From positions 62,001 through 126,000 of the forward strand of contig JAFEVB010000018.1 in assembly GCA_032629725.1 (NCBI GenBank): 64,000 nt of DNA, read 5' to 3'. The notes under the pieces are model-generated. The model was not told the DNA's origin. It searched no databases and saw only the letters and a list, made by a program, of their open reading frames with translations. Source of the stretch: Gremmenia infestans. Its lineage: Eukaryota; Ascomycota; Leotiomycetes; Helotiales; Hamatocanthoscyphaceae. Below, piece after piece: positions 33,818-45,897 of the stretch. How positions within the stretch are numbered: the first letter of the stretch is position 1; the number at the start of each line of letters is the position of its first letter. The position numbers were made by a program, and so were the translations under genes.

Positions 33818-34451
33818 CAGAACTAATAACAATGATTCAATCTCCGTTTTGGGGTAGTAAAAGTAAGGAGATCCTTTGTGCTTTTGCATCTTGAGTAAAT
33901 GTCACAGGGTTCTGTGACTTTTGCGGTTCAAAGCACGGGTGTTGACATCTGCTTAGGCCATCTAGTAAGTCAGAACTCATATCTATTGAAACGTAGATTT
34001 CTGAAGACATTAACAAGGGGAACAAATAGACATATTGCGGGGTAGACGGGCTAAAGTTCTGAGAGAGCAGTGGTTATATTTGGACCAGAGTATTTTACCC
34101 CTACCATTTAGGATGTGGATGAAGGAGAAGAGAGATGATAAAGGGATTCTGAAAATTGCAAGGCCAAAGAGAAGACACTGGACTTGAGTGTGGCAAAACG
34201 AGTCAGAGGAGTATAAGTCAAATAGAAATATGAATAATGCAAATGCATGTCCTTTGAACAAGATAACCCTGAATTGCCAATTTGACTGCTGTACATCCTC
34301 AGACGTAGAGGCCGAACCCTGGCGCCCACTTCACCATCTACTCTACCCGTCCCGGTATTTAAAGATCTCCAGCATCTACAGCACCTACAAGTCTCGGTTG
34401 GACTCGTATGTAGTATTTCACCAACAAAATAAATTCTCCGAGGTGGTCTTT
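33818..34451. other. Convergent intergenic region
   Basis: Downstream of the HET gene and of the small secreted-protein gene. No feature supported. Confidence 0.4.
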
Positions 34452-34877
34452 TCAAGAGCTATCCATCTTGCCAGAAGTATGGCACTCAACCAATTCGACA
34501 TTCTCATCTGCTCTAATGACCTCTAGCAGTTCATCGCTGATGTCGAAGCCACAGTATATGACTTTCCCGCCTGACGTAATATAGACATCCGTCTCGCTAC
34601 GGAAATGCAGAGGCACGTTGTGTCTGATCGTCATTGCGTGTTCTTGGAGCGAGTAACCTGGCGCCAGCCATACGATATAGCTATTCGGCAAACGCGATTG
34701 ATCGTCTGCGGGGCATGAAAAACGGGCTCGGTATATCGGAGGTGATGCTTCTCCGAGTATAAATGAGAAGCCTTGCCCGTTGGACATTGTTGTGATTGAA
34801 AGATGGAGAAGCAAGCCGAGGATGAGAGTTGTGAAGATGAGTTTTAAGATCACGCTTAAGGATGAGCGAAGCGACAT
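34452..34877 (-). CDS. Small secreted or membrane-anchored protein resembling a peptidase I9 inhibitor domain
   Basis: A 141-residue frame from the ATG at 34877 (an upstream in-frame ATG at 34943 is possible). A hydrophobic segment (LKLIFTTLILGLLLHLSITT) serves as a signal peptide or anchor. The rest resembles an S8-protease propeptide/inhibitor I9 fold: NSYIVWLAPGYSLQEHAMTI matches the 'YIVvlKpgas.e.h' strand-helix, and DISDELLEVIRADENVELVE matches the 'l..Ls.e.l..Lr.dp.VeyVE' C-terminal part. No subtilase domain follows, so it would be a free inhibitor. This is inferred from pattern only. Alternatively it is an unrelated secreted protein. It lies just downstream of the broken HET gene, on the opposite strand. 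Confidence 0.55.
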   Translation of the reverse strand: MSLRSSLSVILKLIFTTLILGLLLHLSITTMSNGQGFSFILGEASPPIYRARFSCPADDQSRLPNSYIVWLAPGYSLQEHAMTIRHNVPLHFRSETDVYITSGGKVIYCGFDISDELLEVIRADENVELVECHTSGKMDSS

Positions 34878-36809
34878 GTTGGTGAAGAGTTTGGAGTTCT
34901 GGAGTTGCATGTGTCTCCTCGGAATATAGTCTGTGGACAGCACGATGTGGAATGCTTAGATCTGTCGTAGCTATGTTGATGAATGTTGGTTGTTGATGCT
35001 TTGAAGCTTTTCATTCCCAATTCCAATAAGAAATGCGCGAATCACCTGAGAGCTCCCCGGATAAGTTTTGAAAGCATAACACAAGGCTCCGTCTCCCAAC
35101 ACTGCGTTCAAAAAAGCCCAAGCCGACTGCGAGAAGAAGCCAAGCGTCTCTGAAATGGAAAACAGCCAGAATGGTCTCCAAAGATATCAAGAAATTGAAT
35201 TTGCAATTGAAGGTGTTTTTAGTCGCAGTCCCTAACTTGAGGAAGGTAAATGGAAGAGAGCAGTGCATTTTATATAGGTGAAGTTGCGATCGGATGGTTG
35301 ATCTTTCCATTTTGCGAAGTAGTAGGCTCAACTTAAGTTTTGGTTTCGGCACAGGACCTTTTTATTGGAGGAAGCCGAGTCACAGCCCCAAACTGGCCAA
35401 TAATAGCAACGGAATTTCATTTCCCAGGCAAATTGAACTTGAACCGTGTAGTAGAAGGATGCAAATTATAATATTATTCAGCGCGGGGTCTTCAACCCGC
35501 ACCAGCTCTTTCCCAATTCTAAGCTTGATCGTAAGCAATGTAAATGATAGATGCAAACGGAAAGGACAATATAAGAGCTCTCCCTCTATTTGTATGTAGA
35601 AGACCGGGGTTGACGGACATATGGGTATATATCCTCAACATGTTGGTTATTGAGGCGATGGAGGGGGAGTAAGCTCGAGAGGCACTTCTTACCCCATTCA
35701 TTGACTAACGGGGCATAGGTCGCACTGAGCGTCAATTGACAAATGGAAATACAATTGCAGTTTGCAAAACACGTACAAGTAGACGCTTGTCTTGAATGGT
35801 TCTCTCACTCGACGAGACTCCACGCGGAGAGAAACCTACTGTGAATCTCGTCTGAGGAGTTGGTGGCGGGATTTCTCTTGAAAGATATACACTCCGTGAT
35901 ACAGCTCTCTTTCTCCGCACTCTGAGGAATAACTTTTTATCAATGACGTAGGAAATTATTATCATTCGGAGATGAGATGAGAAGACGGAGAATTATTGAT
36001 GGTGCCCCTTTTCAATTATTTCCAAGTTGCGTTGCCGTTCCATTGCAGGGAAGGGAATTATAGGACGCTAAAACGACTAACCGAAGTATCGGGCCGCCTA
36101 GCAGAAAGCTAGCTGAACCTTTCCTTGCCCTTGCATTGTGAACAGTGAACACATCCATCGTGCTAGACCTTCAAGTCAAGTTAATTCACCATCGCCAGTA
36201 ATCGATTTATTTCATAGTACTAATTAGACTGGTGATTCGTGTCCATCTCTCTCTCTCTCCCTCTTTCTCTCTCTTGGTAAAGCGTTTTCACTTTATTCTT
36301 GTGCCACCTTCTCGCGGGTACGTAAATACCGTACAGGGCGGGCGAGTGCAACGCTTTCATATCAATCACATCTCGCATTCCCCTGCAAGCTCGTCTCACC
36401 ATCCTTCCCTCGGTGGCCGCTTTGGTCGCTTCTTCCTCTGCACTATCCCGGAGGACTAGGATCGTCCCCCTGCAAGGGCAAATACTCCGTACATCCAGCC
36501 AACAATGGCACATGTGACTCCCAGTCACTTGCAAGCGTGAGTGGTTCGCGTAGAGTGCTTTTTTATGCGGCGCGTCTTCCCGATGCCTACCGCGTTCTGT
36601 GCCTACACTACCTAGGCAACCTTGGCTTTCCTGGCAACCAGTATAAATATTGGCCATCTCCCACCCCGAGAGCCTCTTCTCCTTCTTCATCCATCCTGAA
36701 ATATCGGAACGCCGCCAAATCGACATAATTCATCATCTTAGACGCCATTTGATAAGAGATCCGGATTTCGTTGTCGACACTTTAACCACGACCACCAAAA
36801 CGACTCAGG
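34878..36809. other. 1.9 kb divergent intergenic region
   Basis: Upstream of the I9-like gene (-) and of the BTB gene (+). AT-rich left half; a CT-rich microsatellite near 36246. The short frames are chance. Confidence 0.5.
36246..36275. repeat. CT-rich imperfect microsatellite
   Basis: Runs of TC dinucleotides interrupted by CCC and TT, about 30 bp, in the upstream region of the BTB gene. Confidence 0.85.
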
Positions 36810-37844
36810 ATGTTCGGTCGGAACGTCAATAAATCACAGACCGAGAGTTTTTCACGACGCAAAAGGGACTCGAAGAAGTCCTCGTCATTCAGAGACAATG
36901 CAGTGTCGAAAAACCGACATGATCGCTCGATACGCAGAGCTCCGGCTGAGGAAGCTCCTCCCATGGGAAGGTATGCTATCCCATTCTCTCCTGCTTTACG
37001 AGATATTTTACGGTCGCTGACATTCTTCCTTGCAGCACTTTAACCTCCTCGATAATCACACTCGTCGTCGGGCGAGAACAACGACTATTTGCTGCACATG
37101 AAGACGTTCTCTGCATCTCACCTTTCTTCCAGGCTGCCTGCAGAGGCCAGTTCATGGAAGCATCGAGCAAGCGAATCTCCCTACCAGACGAAGAGCCCGA
37201 AATCTTCTCCTCCGTCCTCGAATATCTCTACAAAGGCGATTATTATCCGCGGCTGGTCCATAATAAGCGGAGGAACTCGTGGGAGTTGGAGAGTGGTGAG
37301 GGAGGGACGGGAAGCGTGGAGAGCACAGTCTATCATCACGGTGTTGATGGGGAGCTGTTAAAGGATACTGTGATTTATTGCACAGCGGAGAAATACGGTT
37401 TGGAGGAGTTGAAGCGTGTTGCGTTGAGAAAACAGGGCCTGCGTATGTTTTTCGTCCCATTGAATGACTTTACAATTCTAACATATATTCTACATACAGA
37501 GTCCGGAATCCAATGCAGCACAATTCTCTCGAGTGCCAGATATGCCTATGCGAACACACCCGACACCGACTCCAAACTCCGAGCACACTACCTCGCCCTC
37601 ATCATCCGCAGCAGAGGGACGTTTAAGCGTAGCGGGACTATGCAGCTGGAAATGCACAACGGCGGTAGTCAGCTATTCTTCGACTTGTTCGTTGCGTTGT
37701 GCAACCATGTGGATGATGTTGCAAGCATTGCGTAAGTCTTCCTGCCTATTTCACACACTCTCTCTCTATCTGTCACGAGGTGAAAACAAGGCTAACGAGA
37801 TCAATAACAGAGGATCACCACGCAGCGTACGGACTCATCACTGA
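36810..37844 (+). CDS. BTB/POZ-domain protein
   Basis: Four exons, 36810-36970, 37036-37442, 37500-37731 and 37811-37844; 277 residues in phase. The first 50 residues are basic and Ser-rich (ESFSRRKRDSKKSSSFRD). The BTB domain follows: IITLVVGREQRLFAAHEDVL, CISPFFQAACRGQFMEAS and ISLPDEEPEIFSSVLEYLYK, which is the usual BTB pattern with the H-x-x-x-L core (AHEDVL). The later part (VIYCTAEKYGLEELKRVALR) is the BTB-BACK-like helix. The last exon encodes only about 11 residues (GSPRSVRTHH). Proteins of this fungal type probably act as dimers or Cul3 adaptors; no target is known. The basic N-terminus may be a nuclear signal. Confidence 0.88.
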
Positions 37845-38977
37845 ATGCCTCTGATCTTATGACCTCCCACCCTACTTTACCTTCACTTCTCGCCCTCCTT
37901 TACGACACTAATTCGGCGATACGGCTTTGCATATTTCCTTCCTTTCCTTCTTTCCGATACAACATGAATTTGATTGATACCAGGCGTTCAACGGAACAGG
38001 AGTTACGGCTGAGAATTCTTTCATTGGCTTGGGAATTTGTACAACTACTCTTCTTAACCACACATGGCTACCTATGCTATGCTATTCCAGTGGTTTGTCT
38101 GTTTTCTTGTTACTGTCAGTTGGCAGCGAACCAAAACCACATGATATCATTGTTATATTCCTCCTGTCAGAGAACAGTCGAGATGAAAATTGCGTGCGAG
38201 AAGGGATGACGATGACACTTGTACAATCTTGTATTTCTGGATGACATGAAGGCAGGCGGTTTTCATGTTGGATGTTTTAATGAGGATACAGGGAAGTAGA
38301 AGGAAGCAGAAATGAATAGATATTCCATTCTTACCATTTCACATCCATCACATCGCTGTAATGAAAGAATTCCGAAAATTTGCACAAATAAAGCACGCAA
38401 CTTTGCATAAACTCAAACCTTCGCACAGACACAACCATATCCATCACATAAGGTATATCAGATATAGCCCAAGTCCTCTGAGTATGAAAAAAAGACGCAT
38501 TCTTATCAGCTAAACTGCATGCATTAGCTTCACCGCCCAATCAGCCCAACCCAGCCCGAGCTCCAAACCTGCCTAGAAAGAAAGAAATACGTAGATTGTG
38601 ATTTGTCAATGGCTGGGCTGCTTAGGGTTCCCCGGACCGGAGAAACCCTTGTCTTTTCTGGTGAGTGAGTCACGGCTTGGTGGATAGATAGGGGGAGGGA
38701 GAGGGAGGGACGCTGTTTTAAGGAGGGGCTAGAAATAGACGGGGAGAGATTGTTGGAGCTAACCGGTACTGTAGAGGTTGGTTTATTAATGCGAGTTTGT
38801 GAGAGGTGCAGTACTGCTACGGGGTGTTGTGACTCGATGCTGCGCATGAGTCTCAGCCCCTATTTCTGTCGCTTGCAAAGCAAGGTATGGCACAACGCTA
38901 AAAGGGGCTGTTTCACCCGGGCAACGACGGTGAACAAGTGAACAAAAGGAGGCGAGGTCGAGGTGGATGTTCATTGT
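37845..38977. other. Convergent intergenic region, 1.1 kb
   Basis: Between the BTB gene stop and the CSN12 stop. Short frames only; AT-rich. No feature supported. Confidence 0.45.
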
Positions 38978-40809
38978 TCAGACTCCAGTTCCAGGAAATG
39001 CTCCGCCTTTACTCAGTACCACGATACCACGCTCTCGCGCAATGTAACCCTTCATCAAGTTCTAGATAGCACGCCACACCATTAGCATTTATTATTGACT
39101 CATCAATAAAAAACGTATGCTGCACCCGATTTTATTCCGACAAATGAGGACGCGGGATATTTTTTGGGGTGGGGTATGATGGATAAGGGGTTGCCTCGTC
39201 TCGCAAGGCAACTAGATCAAAGAGAAGGGAAAAGAAAGGTATCGCACCTTGTAAATCATATTCGCCAATAAACACTCCACCTCATCATTATCCATCGTCT
39301 CCTTGCTACCAATACTAATGGCAGCGCCAAATTCAGCAACGGAGATTCTCGTCCTCCGTACAGGAGGTGTAGCGGCGTCCTTGGCCTCTTCGAAACCGCC
39401 TGCGATGAAGACTTTGCGGAGGAGGTTGCGCAAGGCGATGTCGCGGCCTCGCTCGAGCGTCAGGTAGATGCGTCGTTTGACGAACTCGTCTTCGCCAGCT
39501 ACGAGCGCGGCATCGAACCCTGCGAGGTCGCCTTTCTTGATGCACCGTGATAGGGGCAGGAAAAGCTTCTGTAGTCGTGGGTAGGGCGAAAGTAGGGCAA
39601 GTGTGGGGAGGGTGTGGGTGGTGAGGAGGTGGCATGGAATAAGGTAAGTTAGGATGAGTCTATCTTGCGTGTTAGCACGTATGATCCATGACTCGAGATA
39701 AGACATGCTTGCTTACTCTTTATTGCGGACTGCGTCCTTGTGGCATAATTGCCAGGCTTCTGTCAGGTTCTTCTCGGACTGAGGGTTTAGCACAAATGCG
39801 GTAATAGGATTTGGATAGGCTCACCTCCGCGTAATTCTCATCCAGGAAATAGATGACTCCAATATAATATTTGAAAGTCACCTGGTGGCCCACGGGGAAT
39901 TTGTCAAGAGTTGGCATATCGCCTCGATATGCTTGGATCGCCTTGAGAATGTTTTTCGACAAGCTGATTGAGTTGAGTTTGAAATAGGTCTTAAATAACA
40001 AATTGATGATGTTGTAAATGCCCCACTTTCTCGACTCTCCAATTTCGGCCCTATCATCTATCAATACGTGCTAGATTGAAGGAAGCTTTAAAAGTGCCAC
40101 AAACCTATCAGCAAGGCATATCTGGAATATTCGATTGAGTTGTCTTGCAGCATCTTCAAGCTTTTCATTCTTCTCCGCTTCGGGATTGAAATCGTCTTGG
40201 AAACTGGTGACTGCACCGATGCTATTTCCACTTCCCTCATCTGCTTTGATAGCAAATATCCTCAGATACTTGCCGACCACGTACAGACAAGGCACTGTCC
40301 AGGCCTCAAATCCACAGTTGGTATAGCCCCGAATTAGGGCATTCAACACCTCTTTCCAAGCATCATATACCTTGCTCCACGCTGCCTATGATTCAGTTAG
40401 CTTGGATTCTGGAGCAGTTTGGACGTAAAATGTCGTAGAGGTTTATAGATCACGTGACAGATACACCTCTCTTCTTCATAGGAGGGTAAAACAGGTAAGT
40501 TGGAAAGACCTGATAAGCAAGTACCTTTGTATGTCCCTTCTGAGCATTTTCTGCGTTCAAAACTTCGCCCACAGCCTTCCAATATGCGTGATAAATATCA
40601 ACCCAGCCCTTGCTTTCATCGGGATCAAGCTTGAAAGGTAGAATCTTTTGCTTGAGATCTTTCTGCGCCGCGGCAAAATTTGTACTTCGGAAAAAGTTAT
40701 ATATCCTCTGAGGTTGTGAAGAAGGAGGAATGGGAGAGAGCGTTTGGGAAAGAAGATAGCCATTCCCATTCTCGTACGCTTCTCTGAAACCATCAAAAAT
40801 CGGATTCAT
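38978..40809 (-). CDS. CSN12: CSN12/PCID2-like PCI-domain protein (TREX-2/COP9-associated)
   Basis: Six exons: 40809-40525, 40385-40105, 40050-39825, 39778-39717, 39659-39248 and 39061-38978. Every phase agrees and gives 449 residues. The start MNPIFDGFREAYENGNGYLL is typical of fungal Csn12. The PCI (winged-helix) region is helical throughout: NCGFEAWTVPCLYVVGKYLR, KWGIYNIINLLFKTYFKLNS, VTFKYYIGVIYFLDENYAEA, LILTYLIPCHLLTTHTLP. The C-terminus (GYIARERGIVVLSKGGAFPG) is the conserved Csn12 end. In yeast Csn12 binds Thp3 and the COP9 signalosome and is linked to transcription-coupled splicing; the Thp1/PCID2 relative acts in mRNA export. A very short 62-nt exon 4 supports the model. Confidence 0.93.
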
Positions 40810-41285
40810 ATTGTAGGTAGTCTACTGGGTCGTAATTGCTTCAACTTCCCAAGTCTCAAACTTCGTGGTGGCTGGTTCGATGGGTCTGATTTCAGAAGCC
40901 GGAGGTAAAGATCAGGGGTGGTGGTTGTGTAGCATCCTGAGCGGAAAGTAGCCCTCCTCTCACAATGTCTCGAATATGAAGTAAAACAGATATGAACCAA
41001 TGAACGATTAGTAGTGCACGATCTAGATTTTTTCGTTGACTTGTGTTATTACTTGTAATGCTGCTTCTGTTTACATCGCCAAAGTGAAGGAGGCTCTGGA
41101 TTGGAATTAGCGCCAATAGCACGTGACCCACAAGCGAGCTCGCACTTTCTTTGCCGTCGATTGATTTCCAGGAAATTTCCGTTGATTTGCGACACACCAC
41201 GACATCGACAACCACCACGGCCAGTACTTCAAAGTGAGTATCCCGACATCTTAACAACTTGTAATCGTTTGCTGATACTCCGAAG
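40810..41285. promoter_or_regulatory. Divergent promoter of CSN12 and RPL20
   Basis: About 475 nt between two starts facing outward, a plausible shared promoter. No named site can be assigned. Confidence 0.45.
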
Positions 41286-42338
41286 ATGGGTAAGCTACAG
41301 ATTTTCTTTCCCTAAATAGCGGTGATGATGCGGAATTGCGAAATCGAATTCCCGGCCTCGAACTTTCCCACGACAATCCAGGACGACAAACAGAGGCTGT
41401 AGGGTATTAGGATTACCTGCAATGGAACCAGGATACTGTATGCGGAATTTCAAAGGGTTTTGATGGTCGAAAGCGACTGCGATTGCAAAGGACTGAGCGA
41501 GTCTATTCCACATCGAATATCTTTCACGCCGAACACCATAAAGTTTTCTCCAGCCAGCATTTGCAAACCATGGGAGCCGACGATTAGAAAAGCGGTCGAG
41601 ACATTTGCTGCATCATTCCGTCACTATAAATACTTGAGGATTATCAGCCAGGACCACGACCGGGTGATTCAATGTTATAAAGGACGAGGGCTAACAGCTT
41701 CCCATTAGGTCGTCTTACAGAATACCAGGTCATTGGCCGCCATCTGCCCTCTGAGGCAAACCCAGCGCCCAAGCTGTACCGAATGAGAATCTTTGCGCCA
41801 AACACCGTGGTCGCCAAGTCCCGTTTCTGGTACTTTTTGATGAAGTTGAGAAAGGTCAAGAAGGCAAACGGAGAGATCGTCAGCTTGAACGTGGTGCGTA
41901 ATTTTGATTGAGTCGAGTAGCAGTACTGTGCTGATTGCATATTAGATCCACGAGAAGCGCCCAATGAAGGTCAAGAACTTCGGTATCTGGATCCGATACG
42001 ACTCCCGCTCCGGCACCCACAACATGTACAAGGAGTACCGTGAGATGTCAAGAACCGATGCTGTTGAGGCTCTCTACCAAGACATGGCTGCTAGACATCG
42101 TTCCCGTTTCCGTTCAGTTCACGTAGGTTTAATCATGAATATATACTTGCAGAGGACAACTTCCTGACAGTCCCAACAGATCCTCAAGGTTGTCGAGCTC
42201 GAGAAGACCGATGACGTTAAGCGCCCATACATCAAGCAACTCCTCACCAAAGACCTCAAGTTCCCTCTTCCTCACCGTGTATCCAAGGCATCTGGAACTA
42301 AGATCTTCGTCGGAAAGCGACCATCAACCTTCTACTAA
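41286..42338 (+). CDS. RPL20: 60S ribosomal protein eL20 (L18a)
   Basis: Four exons, 41286-41289, 41709-41893, 41946-42122 and 42180-42338; 174 residues in phase, the normal eL20 length. Exon 1 carries only ATGG: the start codon plus one base, followed by a 419-nt intron. The protein reads MGRLTEYQVIGRHLPSEANP, then LYRMRIFAPNTVVAKSRFWY, RPMKVKNFGIWIRYDSRSGT, SRFRSVHILKVVELE and ends GTKIFVGKRPSTFY, all conserved eL20 segments. It is a component of the large ribosomal subunit. The long first intron after the start codon is common in fungal ribosomal protein genes and may hold regulatory sequence. Confidence 0.97.
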
Positions 42339-42838
42339 GCGGTTCAGGGAGTACAGTGGTTGGGATGGGATGAATTGGTTTTGCACAGCATAAAGGGTTG
42401 TTTTCTAGCCTTTGCTCTTTGAGTCGGTCAACGAGAAACAAATGCATAAAGCAAAACATTGATCATGAATTATTTTGACTTTGTGTGTGAGACCTAGAGC
42501 AGATGTGAGAAGCTGAAACTGCTCCGAGTAACCGAATAAACAGCACAGCACTATGGCGGATACTAGGTGTTACGGGAAAGACAAAAGTTACTAACCTTTT
42601 TAAAAGGCCTGCTAATAATAATCCCGTCTCTAATATATTTCAAATTGATTCTAATCTGATGTTTTCTTGTTTGCCTCTCATATCAAGATGCTAGTCCCCG
42701 TCATGCATATCCTAGTCGCGTTTCCAACCGCGTCTGCCCGCTTACAATGAATGTTCACACATTGCTTTTGTTATCTTGACAACACCACAGATGATGTAAA
42801 ATCCTGCATCCATATCCCGCCTTTATGGCTTTGCAACC
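42339..42838. other. Tandem intergenic region
   Basis: 3' end of the eL20 gene and promoter of the DUF3716 gene. No other feature. Confidence 0.45.
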
Positions 42839-43799
42839 ATGATCTTCCCATCTTTGGACGAATTGATCGCCCAAAGGATCGCTGCCATTACAGAAGCCGA
42901 GGCCGAAGAATCTCTCCTAGAGCGCACCGCGTCTGAGTCCCCAGAGCCAGAGCCAGGCTCTTCAGAGTTGGAAGCCGAGCGTAGAGTTCAGAGGAGCGAT
43001 GATTATTCGCGCCAGAGCAATGAGGACCGAGTACGGCTACATAAACATGTGGTCACGGATAGTGGTAGATTGTCTATCCCGGCGTTTTCGGATTTGAAAC
43101 TGAAGCCACCGAAGAAGAGGAAGAGAGCTCGTAAACCCCACCTCCCTCTTCTTCCAGAGGTAGACTGAAGCTAACGTCAGGAAAGGAGCACCAGAACGTA
43201 TTTATAAAGACCTCGCTATCAATACAGATGTCTCAGGTTCCGCACGCTCGGTGAAGAAACGCCGTGACTCCAGCCTCTCAAGCACTGGTACATCGCACGG
43301 AGACATCTCAACAACATCGTTTGAGTCCACGCAACAAATCCAGCTTCCAAAGTTCCATATCGCCAGCCCTCGAACTTATGATGAATTGACGAAGCCCCAA
43401 ACGGCCAGTCCTCCTACGTATGACGAATTGACGAAGCTTCCGAACACTACTTCGAGTGTTGCGAGACGCATATATGGCATGGAAGAGGTACGGGAGCTGG
43501 AATTGCGGGACGGGAGGAAACTGAACAATTTAGGACGGTTTAATCTGGAGCCAGCATTGGCATATACGCGGGGGGAGGAAGCCGATGAACCGTGTGCAAG
43601 CTGCGCGAAGGCCAAAAGGCCCAAGGGTCCCTTTCAACGCTGTATTGTTCTTGCTGGGGAGTTCAATAGGGCGTGCTGCAATTGCCGGTATAACAATGAG
43701 GCTTCTGGCTGTACTCTCTATCGTCCATATTCGACTCCTACAGACCGAAGTAAGCCGAGAACCGCTTCTATCACCACGATCCATCAACAGCCGAACTGA
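42839..43799 (+). CDS. DUF3716-domain protein
   Basis: Best model: exons 42839-43130 and 43228-43799 joined in phase with a GTAAAC donor and an AATACAG acceptor; a GCTAAC branch point lies in the intron; 287 residues. The start MIFPSLDELIAQRIAAITEA is followed by an acidic/Ser stretch and a basic KPPKKRKRA patch (nuclear-type). A YDELTKPQTA/YDELTKLPNT near-repeat lies in the middle. The C-terminal domain has CASCAKAKRPKGPFQRC, CCNCRYNNEASGC and matches the DUF3716 cysteine pattern (C-x2-C ... GPF-x2-C ... C-x-x-C ... C). DUF3716 occurs in fungal proteins of unknown function and probably binds zinc. The intron donor is weaker than usual, so the exact join is less sure than the two ends. Confidence 0.78.
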
Positions 43800-43951
43800 G
43801 AGGGCAGATAGGTTGTTAGGTAGAACGTCTGGTGGGACTGTTATATCCCCTCTACAAATTTTCGTATGCTTTCTTGAATTATAATCATAATCATACCACG
43901 GACGCCTTTCATCGAAAATTTCCGTTCCCGCAATGTCTCAATATCCCAACC

Positions 43952-44851
43952 ATGCAAAATGGAACTCACTCTCCACCAGCGTTCCATCTCTTCCCCACCC
44001 TACCCACGGAAATGCGACTGGGGATTTGGCACTTGGCTATCAATCCATGCTCTCGTACTATCAGTATTTAAGCTGTGGGGTTCTAGGAGGTGAGCCCCCG
44101 AAATTTACCTTGCTCTCAGCCTTAGAAATGGGACCTTCTCGGCCTACCAGGGTTCTGTTTGCTGCCACGAGCTAGCATCGAGGGGATATCTGCGGATGTT
44201 CCGCCGCATGAACTGCTTTTTGTGTGTAGGGGGTCTCACCTGTTAGTCTTGGAAAGATACTAACTTCGCTGGAGATTCACGTTTCCTGGACACAGTTTTG
44301 AATGACCGAAATATCACCTGGTGCCTCTATCGAACGAATCTTGGGCTTCTGCCCCAAGATACTAGCTATTGTACATTTTCGTTCGAAAGACGCGGACATT
44401 TTCTGGCTCAAGGACCAACATCGTTGTAGAAAAGGCGCTCTTGAATTTAGAGAATGATGTTGTGCGTTTAATACCGTCGTTGAAGAATTGTATTGCGCCA
44501 TTTGCGAGAATGTATATAACGAGTAGATGGTTCCCCTATCTAGCAAATATACGGCGCTTCCTAGTTTCGGCTCTCTCTTCCATATTCTGATCTTAGAGAC
44601 GACGAGCGGGGGAGATACGCCGCATCATTTGATCAAATTGAGGGGCTTGAGGGAACTTGTTGTATCGCTTGGAGAATGGAGTGAGGATCATGAGGGTTAT
44701 CCGGTGTGGTTTCAGGATCAATGTAGATATTATGAGGATCGTTTAGGTTTTGTACAGAGGGTGGTGGAGGAGTATTTTGAAAGATATCAAGCTGTACCCT
44801 GACTGGAAGAGGCCAATCTTAAGGAATGTCGGGAACGAGAATGAGGCGTGA
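43952..44851 (+). pseudogene. 2EXR-domain protein remnant
   Basis: The frame from 43952 opens with an intact 2EXR signature, FHLFPTLPTEMRLGIWHLAI, and stops soon after at SRTISI. Family-like segments reappear in other frames downstream, and the end is recognisable: GLRELVVSLGEWSEDHEGYP, YYEDRLGFVQRVVEEYFERY and a last piece KRPILRNVGNENEA, stop at 44851, one frame shifted from the previous piece. Multiple stops and frame changes in between mean the gene is broken. Intact 2EXR proteins are common, often expanded, fungal proteins of unknown function. Confidence 0.7.
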
Positions 44852-45897
44852 GGGAAAGAGAAAGTACTGGCAAATTTGGACACTCAACCAAGATGTTGCA
44901 TCGAAAACAAACGAGACTGCCGGTGATGGAACTACCATATAGCAAGAGGTCCAATATGGGATTGCAAATGGCACTATCCCCCCTGGTTGCTTTTTCAAAA
45001 GTGACAGTTGTAGCAGAAAAAAAAGAATGGCTGTTTGTTTTCCCAACTTGACAAGCGGGCATGCAGCAATACGTCGTGCCTCCGACGACAAGTCTCTCTT
45101 TCACATGCATCGAGCATCCAGAACATAACGTGTCGAAGCCGAAGACACCAATCAGATGTGATGTTCACCACTCGGTGTGAGGATGCCCTAAAGGAGCTCT
45201 GCAGCCGGTACTACCGGAAGAAGTGAGATATATATAAGCGTAAAGAGTAGACTTCATTCGTACTATACATGTGTCATGTGAAGATATCGAGGTCCATATA
45301 AAACAGACTCTTGCAGGACCCCAAAAGCGGCACTCGATATCATCGACTTTCACATGGTAATATTATTGTAGATTGGGTGCCGCCTTTGCTGTGCACCGTG
45401 AACGGGCCTCTTTTGGTGGCTTTGATGGAAAAGATAGTGAGTGAGTTCCACGACGTCAGCGCCGATTGACAGGGATGAGAGGGAGAGAGAAAGATAGACC
45501 GAGCTCTCCATTCTTCACTCCATATCTACATTTCCACGTCGCATAATCCGCCGTTTGCTTCTTTCCCATAGCGCGACCGTCTTTACTTTGTACCTATCCT
45601 AATACGAGTCTCATCAATGCATCAATAGAACTCTTTTGAGTGCTTACTCTACTTTACGCCCCCTCCGGATTTACATAATAACCACTGGTGGTACGAGCTT
45701 CTCAACCGACGACGACGATCTGACCCCAACAATATTACGTCGTACCCCTCCCATACCAACCATCTATTCTTTCGGGTCCATGCTTCTGTCGCTACCAGCG
45801 TCTAATCCCATTTCCACTTCCACTGTCGTTTACATCCTTTCGAATTCAAAGTACTGCTATCCATCCCTCTTCCGGCGCATCTTTACATCCCTCTGTC
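44852..45897. other. Intergenic: long 5' region of PAH1
   Basis: About 1 kb upstream of the lipin gene with pyrimidine-rich stretches toward its right end (about 45505-45890), as often seen at fungal 5' ends. Frames in it are chance. Confidence 0.5.
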
